DNA from: Enterobacterales bacterium | GTDB taxonomy: Bacteria; Pseudomonadota; Gammaproteobacteria; Enterobacterales; Enterobacteriaceae | NCBI GenBank assembly: GCA_015654925.1 | Contig: JAATFX010000036.1 | Location: 1-32,208, forward strand | Reading direction: 5' to 3' | Length of the DNA stretch: 32,208 nucleotides | Shown: positions 9,801 through 17,863 of the stretch, piece after piece | Position numbering within the stretch: the stretch's first letter is position 1 | Layout of the letters: each line of letters opens with the position of its first letter | The notes under the pieces: model-generated | Databases searched by the model: none | The model's input: only the letters and a program-made list of their open reading frames with translations | Told to the model about the DNA's origin: nothing | Translations under genes and position numbers: made by a program

Positions 9801-12680
9801 TGGCTGCCTGAGTAAGAAGTTGATAACCGGCTCATTGGCTTCATTGTCATTTACGGCCAGAGACAGTAATGACATCATATCGGTTTCATTAACACCAAAG
9901 TGTGGCCTATTTCTAATATCTAAATTGATGCCGCTATTTCCCCAATGCGTTATAAGTTGTTTGATGAGTGAAGAATGCTGCAGGTGAGTAATATTAATAA
10001 TGAAGGCCAAGCTATTTAAAGTCGACAAGGCATAAAACCTGTTGCTATGGGTTTTAAATAATGAGATAAACCCGATATTATTATGCGGAAAGGAAAAGGA
10101 AGTTAAAGGCGATGCCGGATTAACTACAAAATTTCGGGAAAATATTTTAAAAGTATAAATTTCTTTGGGCGGATATATCAAATCAACCAAGCCGATGGTC
10201 GCATTTCCTAGCGCCATGGTTGTCATATTTATCGCCTCATGATATGAGTCATGAAGTTTATATTCAATAAACTGTTGATAATAATCCTCAAGCGAAGTGA
10301 AATATGTGCGACATTCTAATTTAAACACGCTGGAGTAAACTAGTTGGTTCCTCATGTCTAGCTCGATATGAATATACTTATTTAAGGTGATGAATTTTTT
10401 TATGACATATAAGACATTTACCGAACTAAGCATGCGATCTGTTCTGTGGTGTTCGTAAGATAAATACCAAATTGCAGCCGCTTTAATTATCACATCCAGA
10501 TTACCGGCTGCTATCATTTTCTCATATTCTGAGAGTAGTCTGTCATCATCATAGGCATCACTTTGTTGTCCGCTGATAAGGCTTTTGGCTGCCATAATTT
10601 TCGCATTGATGACTTTTTGAATATTTGTTCCCACACCAGAAAACACAGAGCTGGTTAAATAAATTTCAATATTATTATTAAATTTCTCCTGTAAGTCTGT
10701 GATATAAATCAATAGTACAAAGGATATTTTTGCTTTCTCTAATATATTAAGGTAATCCCGATACCAGAATTTCAAACTCTTGACTTTTTCTTTTTCTCGG
10801 CTGTTATAGGTTAGCACCTCCTTTAAGATATTGTAGGTCACGGTAAAAGGGAAAATATTTTTCTCCTGCCAGCGGTCGGAACTATGAAGCATTTGTTCAT
10901 TTAATCGTGATAATTCAATGAGTCGCATCAATAGAGCAATATTTGGATAGCTATCGGAACGTTGATTAAGTAAATTATCAAGTTCTGTAACCAAAATGTT
11001 TTCCACTTTCGCATGCTGTAATTCCATTTCATCTGCGGAAAAAAGATACCAATGATTTGATAATTCTCCTGGTAACAAAAAATTAGAACTGCGCACGCTA
11101 ATACCATTGCTGCGAGTGTATTCAAAAATAAAGAAAAATCTCAATTTTATCAGGGAATTCTTTAACTCCTGTCCGTCATGTTTTATCAATGCATTATAGA
11201 TTCCTTTATTATTCTGGTAAATGACCCTGTCTATGGGGGTTGTGTCATCAATGATCAGTTCATTGCAGTATTCATTATAGGCATCTTCCATAATATGTAA
11301 TAAAGACATTATTTCTTTAAAATGATTATCTTTAGTAAAATCCGCATTGTTGGATTCTTGTCTTATTATTTTTCTTGTTTCCTCAAAAGATTTATAACGT
11401 TGCGTCTCAAGCAGTTCGCTGAAAATCGCGTCATCAATGTTTTCATTCGCCCGAATTAATTGTTTGTCAATGTTTAGTATATAATTGCTCAGCAACGTTT
11501 GGCTCGATGCATAAGTAGTTATGTGAGCTATTGTCGCCTGGCTTGCGTGTGGGTTATGTCTGCATTTATCGATAAAATTTTCGGTGTTTTTTTTAAATAT
11601 AATGGTGTTTAGCGGATTAGCATCATCTTTAAAATACAATCCCTGGTGAAATATCTTAATGACATATTCCCCCAGGAAATGGTCCAACGCTAATAACTGC
11701 GGAAGTTTATGGCCGTGATTATCGGCGTTTTGTAAAAACTCGGTTTTTAGCTCATCCAAATATTTCCTGGCATTCCGTGGCGCAACGATCAGTTGCAATT
11801 CGAGATCATCGATTAGGAAAACAAACGAACTTGTTGGATGCGGCAGCGGTTTGCCGGACAGATCCTGGCCGACGGGCCGTAGCGTACTTGCCGGCGGCGC
11901 GGAGGTAGTTGAGAGGGTCGTGATAACCGTCGCGGTCTCGACGTCGGCTTCGGCCAATACTTCATCGTCGGTATCGGTTATATTCGGCTCTAATGGCTGA
12001 GTGTCCCTGACGGCGCTGAACTCCACGGTTTCTTCGTAGAGGAACTCATCGCCCGGTGAAGCGGTGGGGGCATTAGGCATCTGTGCGGCAGCCATGGGAA
12101 ACTTGCCGATATCCGCCAGTTTGCCGAACCACGTCAGCCATGACCGCGCTTTATCCCATAGTTCCCATCCGCCGGCGGTCGTCGCGCCGGCGGCTAATAA
12201 TGCCGCTGTAGGCAACAATCCTAAAGGTTTGGGAATAATTATATTTTCTATATAATAATTTTCACCGCAGGATACCACCCATCGACTGGCGAATATGCCC
12301 ACGTAAATTTTTCTTTTGCTGGGAAGCTCAACGCGGGTAGCGGGTATGCTGTATTGTCGGTCATTTATTTCCACGGTAATATATTGACTACCGCCGGTAT
12401 TAAGCGGTGTCCCCAATATCTGGCGAAATTCTTTTACGCAGCTGAAAAGATGATTTTCTGAGTTTTTTCCGTTGGCCCGTACCCCCATATCTCGGTGCGC
12501 AGTTAAGCGGCGCTTGGGGGATTTTTCAGTAGATCGAAGCGCCGGAAGGGTGGCGATATCATTGCTGATGCAGGTTAATTTACGAAAGAAGCTATTTCGA
12601 TGATATGTATTATTACATTGGTAATTTCCTGATAATGCAATTTCTTTTGAAGAGGGACATATAGTAGTATTTTTTTGCAT
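6819..12680 (-). CDS. Giant toxin/effector-like protein, possible C-terminal caspase-like protease domain
   Basis: I do not recognise a named homologue. The intact 1953-residue frame is AT-rich (a sampled 60-base stretch near 10.4 kb is 30% GC). The start has a good site: AAGGA about 7 bases before the ATG. There is no Sec signal peptide; the first 60 residues are rich in Ser, Thr and Asn. A hydrophobic Ala-rich stretch lies near residues 150-172, then a Pro/Thr/Ser-rich linker to about 290. The core is mostly helical-looking. Residues 1030-1080 and 1190-1260 (W-I-D-G and GPTGDWIADRS) resemble, from memory, linker modules of large dermonecrotic/Mcf-like toxins. Near 1360-1413 is a possible papain-like fold lacking its Cys and His. 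At 1725-1767 RIKMHG and IELFSCYGG place His and Cys 42 residues apart, as in clan CD proteases. A role as a host-directed or competitor-directed toxin is inferred. No immunity gene is visible. Confidence 0.6.
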   Translation of the reverse strand: MQKNTTICPSSKEIALSGNYQCNNTYHRNSFFRKLTCISNDIATLPALRSTEKSPKRRLTAHRDMGVRANGKNSENHLFSCVKEFRQILGTPLNTGGSQYITVEINDRQYSIPATRVELPSKRKIYVGIFASRWVVSCGENYYIENIIIPKPLGLLPTAALLAAGATTAGGWELWDKARSWLTWFGKLADIGKFPMAAAQMPNAPTASPGDEFLYEETVEFSAVRDTQPLEPNITDTDDEVLAEADVETATVITTLSTTSAPPASTLRPVGQDLSGKPLPHPTSSFVFLIDDLELQLIVAPRNARKYLDELKTEFLQNADNHGHKLPQLLALDHFLGEYVIKIFHQGLYFKDDANPLNTIIFKKNTENFIDKCRHNPHASQATIAHITTYASSQTLLSNYILNIDKQLIRANENIDDAIFSELLETQRYKSFEETRKIIRQESNNADFTKDNHFKEIMSLLHIMEDAYNEYCNELIIDDTTPIDRVIYQNNKGIYNALIKHDGQELKNSLIKLRFFFIFEYTRSNGISVRSSNFLLPGELSNHWYLFSADEMELQHAKVENILVTELDNLLNQRSDSYPNIALLMRLIELSRLNEQMLHSSDRWQEKNIFPFTVTYNILKEVLTYNSREKEKVKSLKFWYRDYLNILEKAKISFVLLIYITDLQEKFNNNIEIYLTSSVFSGVGTNIQKVINAKIMAAKSLISGQQSDAYDDDRLLSEYEKMIAAGNLDVIIKAAAIWYLSYEHHRTDRMLSSVNVLYVIKKFITLNKYIHIELDMRNQLVYSSVFKLECRTYFTSLEDYYQQFIEYKLHDSYHEAINMTTMALGNATIGLVDLIYPPKEIYTFKIFSRNFVVNPASPLTSFSFPHNNIGFISLFKTHSNRFYALSTLNSLAFIINITHLQHSSLIKQLITHWGNSGINLDIRNRPHFGVNETDMMSLLSLAVNDNEANEPVINFLLRQPESDLEQKAIPPYSFSPVRNEDIASTISDYSIHFSENVHPLAINVPLMTSIDSLNQATLIEIANELKESLLKYTWPEYIGQLLPFFETLVRHWYDEEHEIKFHEIIFDLFDVVMTCFNIGNRLHKLANVSLNNLLEKAVRLKISRSRIIQFIAAELASIAPQLVSTGGKIALQELSSLINPGPISPSLLFNLVKQKSHKKIAESIALVNESIRKEITHKKNQRQAWKVDMEGKTFHQQGDIWIDGDNSKRKYIKNNNDFFRVHEDSNQLLRIVNDQAANDKNLAIPIVKGPTGDWIADRSDLFNYREFPRNLMQLSGKNILGLESIESEPLSPVEIESRHNYEKIEFHKKVLRFYLYKNDYVRNLIAGTANHEHFLYKLNKSLFFRKEIVDLLKTNPSSLGESMLVDALNTLNDRQDSIVRFRAITSWKDNGDVNPITYYALTVDIEDVKYILDLREMRAHLKLFDKRDVFTHNEWVMMYRHDVNIGYELIKYKDFEHREDAKYFPFRESMSASNYIKDGYLLTDPNWYQASLVKKYNHVYNSKYSFQRTVAKDFRSAMRSLRHSKTIHFDKQEYPIKILYRCGKINTETFDLLINIIKSAKIDSYNSGALLTHKVRLSSIEDLLKVNEGKLVGFYSLSNQLEHLLLSLGNGRFTGVQNNFFDNGLPERPSIIIAEQMGEFVNGILTLKQAEKRLIVLTGAAFGSMEDTPTLLDSLPQESMPKYFVDGRLLEHRRQAIPRQRVLLGKDCRIEAINDLGTRIRIKMHGAPFNINHMDAIEFSDIIRGLPHLENAVFNLQELTSIELFSCYGGYGNRYSTAQILADELGVDVKAFPHKVSDDIRTRRPEWFRVFHPKQKKRLSIIDTIHPHENITPKMAQKIHRTFHDLWGSLRDTINSLTAARQKRDHENIPPIYIDLLKLIILHEPESPVKIGGIELRYESLSLLRHILAEYDIDGIEEPEIIEQTFLDIILSIDELRYLSDGFNDPIPSGENR

Positions 12681-12875
12681 AAAACATCCTTTTAATAATT
12701 TTCATTAGAAAGATATTATTCGTTTCTCTATTTCGATGATGGCCATGAGCAATAGCTACCCGTGGCCGATATTGATATAACGGCGAATTTCTTTGCTGTG
12801 GCCATTAATAAGATACAACAAATCAAGGGCGGATTTAACTCTTTTTCCCCGTTGGCGGTATGTTGGATAATTGGC
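12681..12875 (-). promoter_or_regulatory. Upstream region of the toxin-like gene
   Basis: This AT-rich stretch of about 195 bases separates the toxin-like gene from the aroH terminator, so the gene must have its own promoter here. On the minus strand TAATAT occurs near 12713-12718 in GAATAATATC, a reasonable -10, but I find no convincing -35 at 16-18 bases. I see no recognisable operator. Confidence 0.35.
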
Positions 12876-12904
12876 AAAAAAAAACCGCGCAGAGGCGGTT
12901 TTTT
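12876..12904 (-). terminator. Intrinsic terminator of aroH
   Basis: Stem AAAACCGC (12881-12888) pairs with GCGGTTTT (12895-12902) around loop GCAGAG. Further A residues at 12876-12880 give a U-run on the minus strand, directly downstream of the aroH stop. It also isolates the toxin-like gene from aroH transcription. Confidence 0.9.
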
Positions 12905-12930
12905 CGGTGCGGCTCAATGCTTGCTGCGGG

Positions 12931-13977
12931 TTAGAAACGGCTATCCACCGCGGCCGCCAGCATGGCCAGCAGTTTTTCGCTATCTTCCCAGCCCAGGCAG
13001 GCGTCGGTGATCGATTGACCGTAGGTTAGCGCCTGGCCGGGGATCGGCGTCTGGCAGCCTTCTACCAGATAACTTTCCGCCATAATCCCCACCACGCGCT
13101 GTGAACCATCCTTTATCTGGCGGCAAACCGACTCCGCCACGTCCAGCTGGCGCCGATGCTGTTTTTGGCTATTGCCATGGCTGAAATCCACCAGCAAATG
13201 CGGCGGCAAATCATACTCGGCCAAATGCTCGCAGGCCTGGAGAACGTCTCCGGCATGGTAATTGGGCGTCTTGCCGCCGCGCATGATGATATGGCCGTAC
13301 GGATTGCCCGCGGTCTGGTAAATGGTCATCTGCCCCTGTTTGTCGGGGGAGAGGAACAGATGGGACGCGCGGGCGGCGCGGATGGCATCAATGGCGATTT
13401 GCGTGTTGCCGTCGGTACCGTTTTTGAACCCGACCGGGCAGGACAGCGCCGATGCCATTTCCCGGTGGATCTGGCTTTCCGTGGTGCGCGCGCCGATGGC
13501 GCCCCAGCTAATTAAATCGGCAATGTATTGGCCGACCACCATATCCAGGAATTCCGTGGCGGTGGGCATGCCTAATTCATTTACCGCCAGTAATAAACGC
13601 CGCGCCGCTTCCAGCCCATCGTTGACCCGAAAGGTAGCGTCGAGGCCCGGGTCGGCAATCATGCCTTTCCAGCCGATCACCGTACGGGGTTTTTCAAAAT
13701 AGGTGCGCATCACGATTTCCAGACGATCCTGGTAGCGCAGGCGCAGCGTATTGAGTTGACGGGCATAGTCGATGGCGCCGTCGATATCATGAATGGAGCA
13801 GGGGCCGATCACCACCAATAAGCGCTGATCCCGGCCATGCAGGATCTTTTCGATACGATGGCGCGCGCCGGTAACATTTTCCGCTACCTGAGGGCCGATC
13901 GGTAATAATTCGGCTAATTTTGCGGGCTCGATAAGACGACCGATGCGCCTGGTGCGCAATTCATCAGTGTTAAACAT
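12931..13977 (-). CDS. aroH: 3-deoxy-7-phosphoheptulonate synthase, AroH (Trp-sensitive type)
   Basis: This cytoplasmic enzyme condenses phosphoenolpyruvate with erythrose 4-phosphate, the first step of aromatic amino-acid synthesis. With the ATG at 13977 it has 348 residues, the length of E. coli AroH, and begins MFNTDELR, matching MNRTDELR; a TTG two codons earlier is less likely. Family blocks include VVIGPCSIHD, VMRTYFEKPRT, GWKGMI, GARTTESQIHREMASALS, PVGFKNGTDGN and VDFSHGNSQKQH. Assignment to AroH rather than AroF or AroG rests on sequence and on position next to ppsR, as in E. coli. I find no full palindromic TrpR operator upstream, unlike the tryptophan-repressed E. coli gene. A terminator follows the stop. 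Confidence 0.94.
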   Translation of the reverse strand: MFNTDELRTRRIGRLIEPAKLAELLPIGPQVAENVTGARHRIEKILHGRDQRLLVVIGPCSIHDIDGAIDYARQLNTLRLRYQDRLEIVMRTYFEKPRTVIGWKGMIADPGLDATFRVNDGLEAARRLLLAVNELGMPTATEFLDMVVGQYIADLISWGAIGARTTESQIHREMASALSCPVGFKNGTDGNTQIAIDAIRAARASHLFLSPDKQGQMTIYQTAGNPYGHIIMRGGKTPNYHAGDVLQACEHLAEYDLPPHLLVDFSHGNSQKQHRRQLDVAESVCRQIKDGSQRVVGIMAESYLVEGCQTPIPGQALTYGQSITDACLGWEDSEKLLAMLAAAVDSRF

Positions 13978-14036
13978 GGACAATCTCTAAAATGTGTTCT
14001 TCTCAACGGTGAAAATACCGGGAAGTGATGGCGATC

Positions 14037-14064
14037 ACAATAAACCAAAACCAGATGATTTCAA
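14037..14064 (-). promoter_or_regulatory. Candidate sigma-70 promoter of aroH
   Basis: On the minus strand TTGAAA (14059-14064) and TATTGT (14037-14042) are separated by 16 bases and lie about 60 bases before the aroH ATG. They match the -35 and -10 consensus at 5 and 4 of 6 positions. No CTAG-containing TrpR operator overlaps them. Confidence 0.5.
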
Positions 14065-14104
14065 CAATAATAATGACTTTGCGCAGCGGCTCGGCGTTCT
14101 GCGG

Positions 14105-14926
14105 CTAGTACATACGCCGGTTCATTCCTAATAAATCCATTATTTTAGTGGCTATCTCTTCAACGGAATGATTGGTGGAGTTGAGATAACGAATTTGATT
14201 GTTGCGAAACAATGACTCGACTTCATTAATTTCGAGTCGGCACTGGCGCAGGGAGGCGTATTGGCTGTTATTAAGGCGTTCATCGCGGATAGCCGCCAAG
14301 CGTTCGGGGTCGATAGTTAAGCCGAACAGCTTATCGTGAAACGGTTTTAACGCGGCCGGTAAACGCAAATTGTCCATATCGTCGGCGATAAACGGATAAT
14401 TGGCGGCGCGGATACCGTACTGCATGGCCAGATAAATACTGGTTGGGGTTTTCCCGCAGCGGGACACGCCCAGCAGGATGATTTGCGCCTGATCGAGATT
14501 ACGCAGGGAAATACCGTCATCGTGGGCCAGGGTGTAATCAATCGCCGCGATGCGCGCATCGTATTTAGTGAGATTGGTTGCGGTCAGTCCGTGGGTGCGG
14601 TGGGCAACCGGATCGGGCGACAGCCCCAGCTCCTGTTGCAGCGGGGCCACCAGCGCCTGTACCACGTCCTGGCAAAATCCATCGCTGCTTTCGACAATGA
14701 TGCGGATCACCGGCGAAACAATAGAATAAAACACTAGCGGGCGTAGGCCGCTTTGTTTATAGATCGCATTGATCTGTTCCTTGACCGCCAGCGCCCTGGT
14801 TTCGGTTTCGACAAAGGGCAGGGTGAAGCTGGCGGTGGATACCGGAAATTGGGACAGCACCGCATGGCCGACCACTTCCGCGGTGATGGCGGTGCCATCG
14901 GAGATGAAAAATACGCTTCGTTCCAT
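14105..14926 (-). CDS. ppsR: PEP synthetase regulatory kinase/phosphorylase PpsR
   Basis: PpsR (DUF299, YdiA) is a bifunctional enzyme. It inactivates PpsA by ADP-dependent phosphorylation of a threonine next to the catalytic histidine, and reactivates it by phosphate-dependent dephosphorylation. The 273-residue product carries the P-loop-like [11 protein letters not shown] near residue 153, the N-terminal [12 protein letters not shown] block, and DYTLAHDDG, all typical of the family. It is divergent from its substrate gene ppsA and lies 127 bases upstream of aroH on the same strand, as in E. coli. The ATG at 14926 is preceded by AGGAGTGG on the minus strand (about 14932-14939). Confidence 0.95.
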   Translation of the reverse strand: MERSVFFISDGTAITAEVVGHAVLSQFPVSTASFTLPFVETETRALAVKEQINAIYKQSGLRPLVFYSIVSPVIRIIVESSDGFCQDVVQALVAPLQQELGLSPDPVAHRTHGLTATNLTKYDARIAAIDYTLAHDDGISLRNLDQAQIILLGVSRCGKTPTSIYLAMQYGIRAANYPFIADDMDNLRLPAALKPFHDKLFGLTIDPERLAAIRDERLNNSQYASLRQCRLEINEVESLFRNNQIRYLNSTNHSVEEIATKIMDLLGMNRRMY

Positions 14927-14973
14927 AGACCACTCCTGGCTTGTCGTTGCGGCAAACTCTGATTTTTCGGGCT

Positions 14974-14986
14974 GGCACGATTCACC
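14974..14986 (-). promoter_or_regulatory. Candidate Cra (FruR) operator between ppsR and ppsA
   Basis: The minus strand reads GGTGAATCGTGCC, close to the Cra consensus TGAAWCGNT with one mismatch at the last T. In E. coli Cra activates ppsA from an upstream site, and this one lies about 110 bases before the ppsA ATG. It is a motif match only. Confidence 0.4.
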
Positions 14987-15092
14987 CTGGGCCTAAGCAT
15001 GGAGGTTTATGCTACGCTCAGGATGGTCATCAATACCGGCATTAATATTGGCATTACCCTATTCCATTATAAGTAATAAAAGGAAGACGCAG

Positions 15093-17468
15093 ATGTCTCA
15101 AACTGATAATGATTCAGATAGCGTATTATGGTACGACCAACTCGGCATGCATGATGTTGAGCGCGTTGGCGGCAAAAATGCGTCCCTGGGAGAAATGATT
15201 ACGCACTTATCCGCCCTTGGCGTCTCTGTGCCGAACGGTTTTGCCACTACGGCCAAGGCGTTTAATGATTTTCTTAATCAAAGCGGCATTAATCAGCGTA
15301 TCTATGACTTACTGGATCGCACCGACATTGATGATATCAGTGAATTGTCCCAGGCCGGCCAGCAAATCCGGCAATGGATTGTCGATACTCCGTTTCAGCC
15401 CGAGCTGCAGGCCGCCATCACTGCCGCTTACCAGCAATTGTCCAAGGATGACGACGAGGCTTCCTTTGCCGTCCGTTCGTCCGCTACCGCGGAAGATATG
15501 CCCGACGCTTCATTCGCCGGCCAGCAGGAAACCTTTCTTAACGTCCAGGGCATCGACGCGGTCATGACCGCCATTAAGCACGTCTACGCTTCCTTGTTTA
15601 ACGATCGGGCCATCTCCTACCGGGTGCACCAGGGGTACGATCACCGCGGCGTGGCGCTGTCCGCCGGCGTGCAGCGCATGGTACGTTCCGACCTGGCCGC
15701 GGCCGGCGTGATGTTTACCATCGATACCGAGTCCGGTTTCGATCGAGTGGTATTTATCACCGCCGCTTACGGCCTGGGCGAAATGGTGGTGCAGGGCGCG
15801 GTCAACCCCGACGAATTTTATGTGCATAAACCTACGCTGCAGGCCGGCCGGCCGGCGATAGTACGGCGTAATATCGGCTCGAAAAAAATCCGTATGGTTT
15901 ATGCCGATAGCCAGGAACACAGCAAGCAGGTAAAAATCGAGGATGTGCCGGAAAACGAACGCCGCCGCTTCGCGCTTACCGACGAAGAAGTACAGGATCT
16001 TGCCCGCCAGGCGCTGCAAATCGAGCAGCACTATAAACGCCCCATGGATATCGAATGGGCCAAAGATGGCCATACCGGCCAGCTGTTTATCGTGCAGGCC
16101 CGGCCAGAAACGGTGCGCTCGCGCGGCCAGGTCATGGAACGCTACCAGCTCAAGGCGCGCGGCGAGGTCCTGATTGAAGGCCGGGCCATCGGCCATCGCA
16201 TCGGCGCCGGTCCGGTAAAAATCATCCATGACATCAGCGAAATGAACCGGGTCGAGGCCGGCGATGTGCTGGTGACCGATATGACCGACCCTGACTGGGA
16301 GCCGATCATGAAAAAGGCCGCGGCTATTGTCACCAATCGCGGCGGGCGAACCTGCCATGCGGCCATTATCGCCCGCGAGCTGGGCATTCCCGCCGTGGTC
16401 GGCTGCGGCGACGCCACCGAGCGTATCGCCGAAGGGCAGAATGTCACCGTCTCCTGCGCCGAAGGGGATACGGGGTATGTCTACCGGGAGTTGCTCGATT
16501 TTGCCGTCAACAGTTCGGAAATCGATCGGATGCCGGAGTTGCCGCTGAAAATCATGATGAACGTCGGCAATCCCGACCGGGCGTTCGACTTCGCCGGTTT
16601 GCCCAATGACGGGGTGGGCCTTGCGCGACTGGAGTTTATCATTAATCGTATGATCGGCGTCCATCCCCGGGCCCTGCTGGAGTTCGACGATCAAACGCCT
16701 AAGCTGCAGCAGGAAATCAACGATATGATCCAAGGCTACGACAGCCCGAAAGAGTATTATATCGCCCGGCTGACCGAAGGAGTTTCCACGCTGGCGGCGG
16801 CATTCTGGCCCAAACGGGTGATAGTGCGGCTGTCCGATTTTAAATCCAATGAATATGCCAATTTGCTGGGCGGCGAACGCTATGAGCCCGACGAAGAAAA
16901 TCCGATGCTCGGCTTTCGCGGCGCCGGCCGTTATGTTTCCGAGAATTTCAAAGCCTGTTTCGCCCTGGAATGCGATGCCATCAAGCGGGTGCGTCAAGAT
17001 ATGGGATTGACCAATGTGGAAATCATGATCCCCTTCGTACGCACGGTGGCGCAGGGTAAAGCGGTGGTGGACGAACTGGCTCGCCAGGGTCTTAAGCGCG
17101 GCGAGCAGGGGCTGAAAATCATCATGATGTGTGAAATCCCTTCCAATGCGCTGCTGGCGGAGCAGTTTTTACAGCATTTCGACGGTTTCTCCATCGGTTC
17201 GAACGACATGACCCAGTTGGCCCTGGGCCTGGACCGCGATTCCGGCCTGGTATCGGAACTGTTTGACGAGCGCGACGAGGCGGTCAAGGCCTTGTTGTCC
17301 ATGGCGATCGCGGCGGCCAAACAGCAAGGGAAATATGTCGGCATTTGCGGTCAGGGACCGTCGGATCATGAAGATTTCGCGGCCTGGCTGATGGAACAGG
17401 GCATTGACAGCCTGTCCCTTAATCCGGATACGGTGGTTAAAACCTGGCTAAGTTTGGCCAAGCTGTAA
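15093..17468 (+). CDS. ppsA: Phosphoenolpyruvate synthase
   Basis: PpsA converts pyruvate, ATP and water to PEP, AMP and phosphate, allowing gluconeogenic growth on three-carbon substrates. The start at 15093 gives 791 residues (E. coli 792) and has AGGAAG upstream; an in-frame ATG at 15009 would add 28 residues with no family match. The order is the N-terminal ATP-grasp domain ([34 protein letters not shown]), the swivelling phosphohistidine domain with GGRTCHAAI, where His422 is catalytic and Thr420 is the PpsR target, and the C-terminal PEP-binding barrel with the acid/base Cys in GICGQGPSD. It is divergent from ppsR and has a strong terminator. Confidence 0.97.
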   Translation: MSQTDNDSDSVLWYDQLGMHDVERVGGKNASLGEMITHLSALGVSVPNGFATTAKAFNDFLNQSGINQRIYDLLDRTDIDDISELSQAGQQIRQWIVDTPFQPELQAAITAAYQQLSKDDDEASFAVRSSATAEDMPDASFAGQQETFLNVQGIDAVMTAIKHVYASLFNDRAISYRVHQGYDHRGVALSAGVQRMVRSDLAAAGVMFTIDTESGFDRVVFITAAYGLGEMVVQGAVNPDEFYVHKPTLQAGRPAIVRRNIGSKKIRMVYADSQEHSKQVKIEDVPENERRRFALTDEEVQDLARQALQIEQHYKRPMDIEWAKDGHTGQLFIVQARPETVRSRGQVMERYQLKARGEVLIEGRAIGHRIGAGPVKIIHDISEMNRVEAGDVLVTDMTDPDWEPIMKKAAAIVTNRGGRTCHAAIIARELGIPAVVGCGDATERIAEGQNVTVSCAEGDTGYVYRELLDFAVNSSEIDRMPELPLKIMMNVGNPDRAFDFAGLPNDGVGLARLEFIINRMIGVHPRALLEFDDQTPKLQQEINDMIQGYDSPKEYYIARLTEGVSTLAAAFWPKRVIVRLSDFKSNEYANLLGGERYEPDEENPMLGFRGAGRYVSENFKACFALECDAIKRVRQDMGLTNVEIMIPFVRTVAQGKAVVDELARQGLKRGEQGLKIIMMCEIPSNALLAEQFLQHFDGFSIGSNDMTQLALGLDRDSGLVSELFDERDEAVKALLSMAIAAAKQQGKYVGICGQGPSDHEDFAAWLMEQGIDSLSLNPDTVVKTWLSLAKL

Positions 17469-17504
17469 TATCAGCCCATTATTTGCAATACGAAATGCAG
17501 CAGG

Positions 17505-17534
17505 AAAAAAGCCGGCCGGTCCGCCGGCTTTTTT
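17505..17534 (+). terminator. Intrinsic terminator of ppsA
   Basis: A perfect 12-bp stem (AAAAAAGCCGGC 17505-17516, GCCGGCTTTTTT 17523-17534) with loop CGGTCC lies 37 bases after the ppsA stop. Flanking A and T runs would make it work in both directions. Confidence 0.95.
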
Positions 17535-17631
17535 ATTTATGTCGCATTTTTTCTAAACGGTGAATTTATAAAATCTGACCGGCGCAACAGCCCTATTCAG
17601 GGTAAGGGATCATCCGGCACGGAAAAAAAAT

Positions 17632-17732
17632 AAAAAAAAGCCCATCCTATGAGACGGGCAAAGACTACACACAGCAATTCATTTAACTCAGGGGAAACCT
17701 TGATGTAAAATCAGTGAGTTGAGTTAATTGAT
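17632..17732 (-). ncRNA. rprA: RprA small regulatory RNA
   Basis: On the minus strand the 3' half nearly repeats E. coli RprA: the core CCCCTGAGT, then GAATTGCTGTGTGTAGTC, TTTGCCC, and a terminator hairpin ending in eight T. The hairpin pairs GCCCGUCU with GGAUGGGC, using G-U wobbles that exist only in the minus-strand RNA, which fixes the strand. RprA is an Hfq-dependent RNA that activates rpoS translation and represses targets such as csgD. In E. coli it lies between ppsA and ydiK, oriented with ydiK, as here. The 5' half differs from E. coli: TGAGTTAA within the core pairs with TTAACTCA nearer the 5' end. The predicted length is about 101 nt (105 in E. coli); the 5' end is inferred from the promoter. 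Confidence 0.92.
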
Positions 17733-17738
17733 GGGCTA

Positions 17739-17767
17739 ATAATATTAATTGAGGCGAGCTTCGTCAT
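17739..17767 (-). promoter_or_regulatory. rprA promoter
   Basis: On the minus strand ATGACG (17762-17767, 4 of 6 to the -35 consensus) and TATTAT (17739-17744, 5 of 6 to the -10) are separated by exactly 17 bases, and predict a start near 17732. A weak -35 is expected of an activator-dependent promoter. Confidence 0.65.
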
Positions 17768-17781
17768 TAAGAATCCTCTGA
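17768..17781 (-). promoter_or_regulatory. RcsB box of rprA
   Basis: The minus-strand 14-mer TCAGAGGATTCTTA matches the RcsAB/RcsB consensus TRVGAAWAWTSYTA at 11 of 14 positions. It abuts the -35 element, the position from which RcsB activates rprA in E. coli. It implies Rcs envelope-stress control. Confidence 0.65.
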
Positions 17782-17863
17782 ATAGCAAATAAAAGGTTAA
17801 TTTGCGCAGCGCCCGCCCGTACTTATTTATTCATTGCGCGACCTTGGCGCACTATGACCCGTA

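Noticed and set aside
15510..16997. 495-codon minus-strand open frame opposite ppsA
   Set aside because: It lies wholly antisense to the conserved ppsA gene and its sequence matches no family; high-GC genes often leave the opposite strand open.
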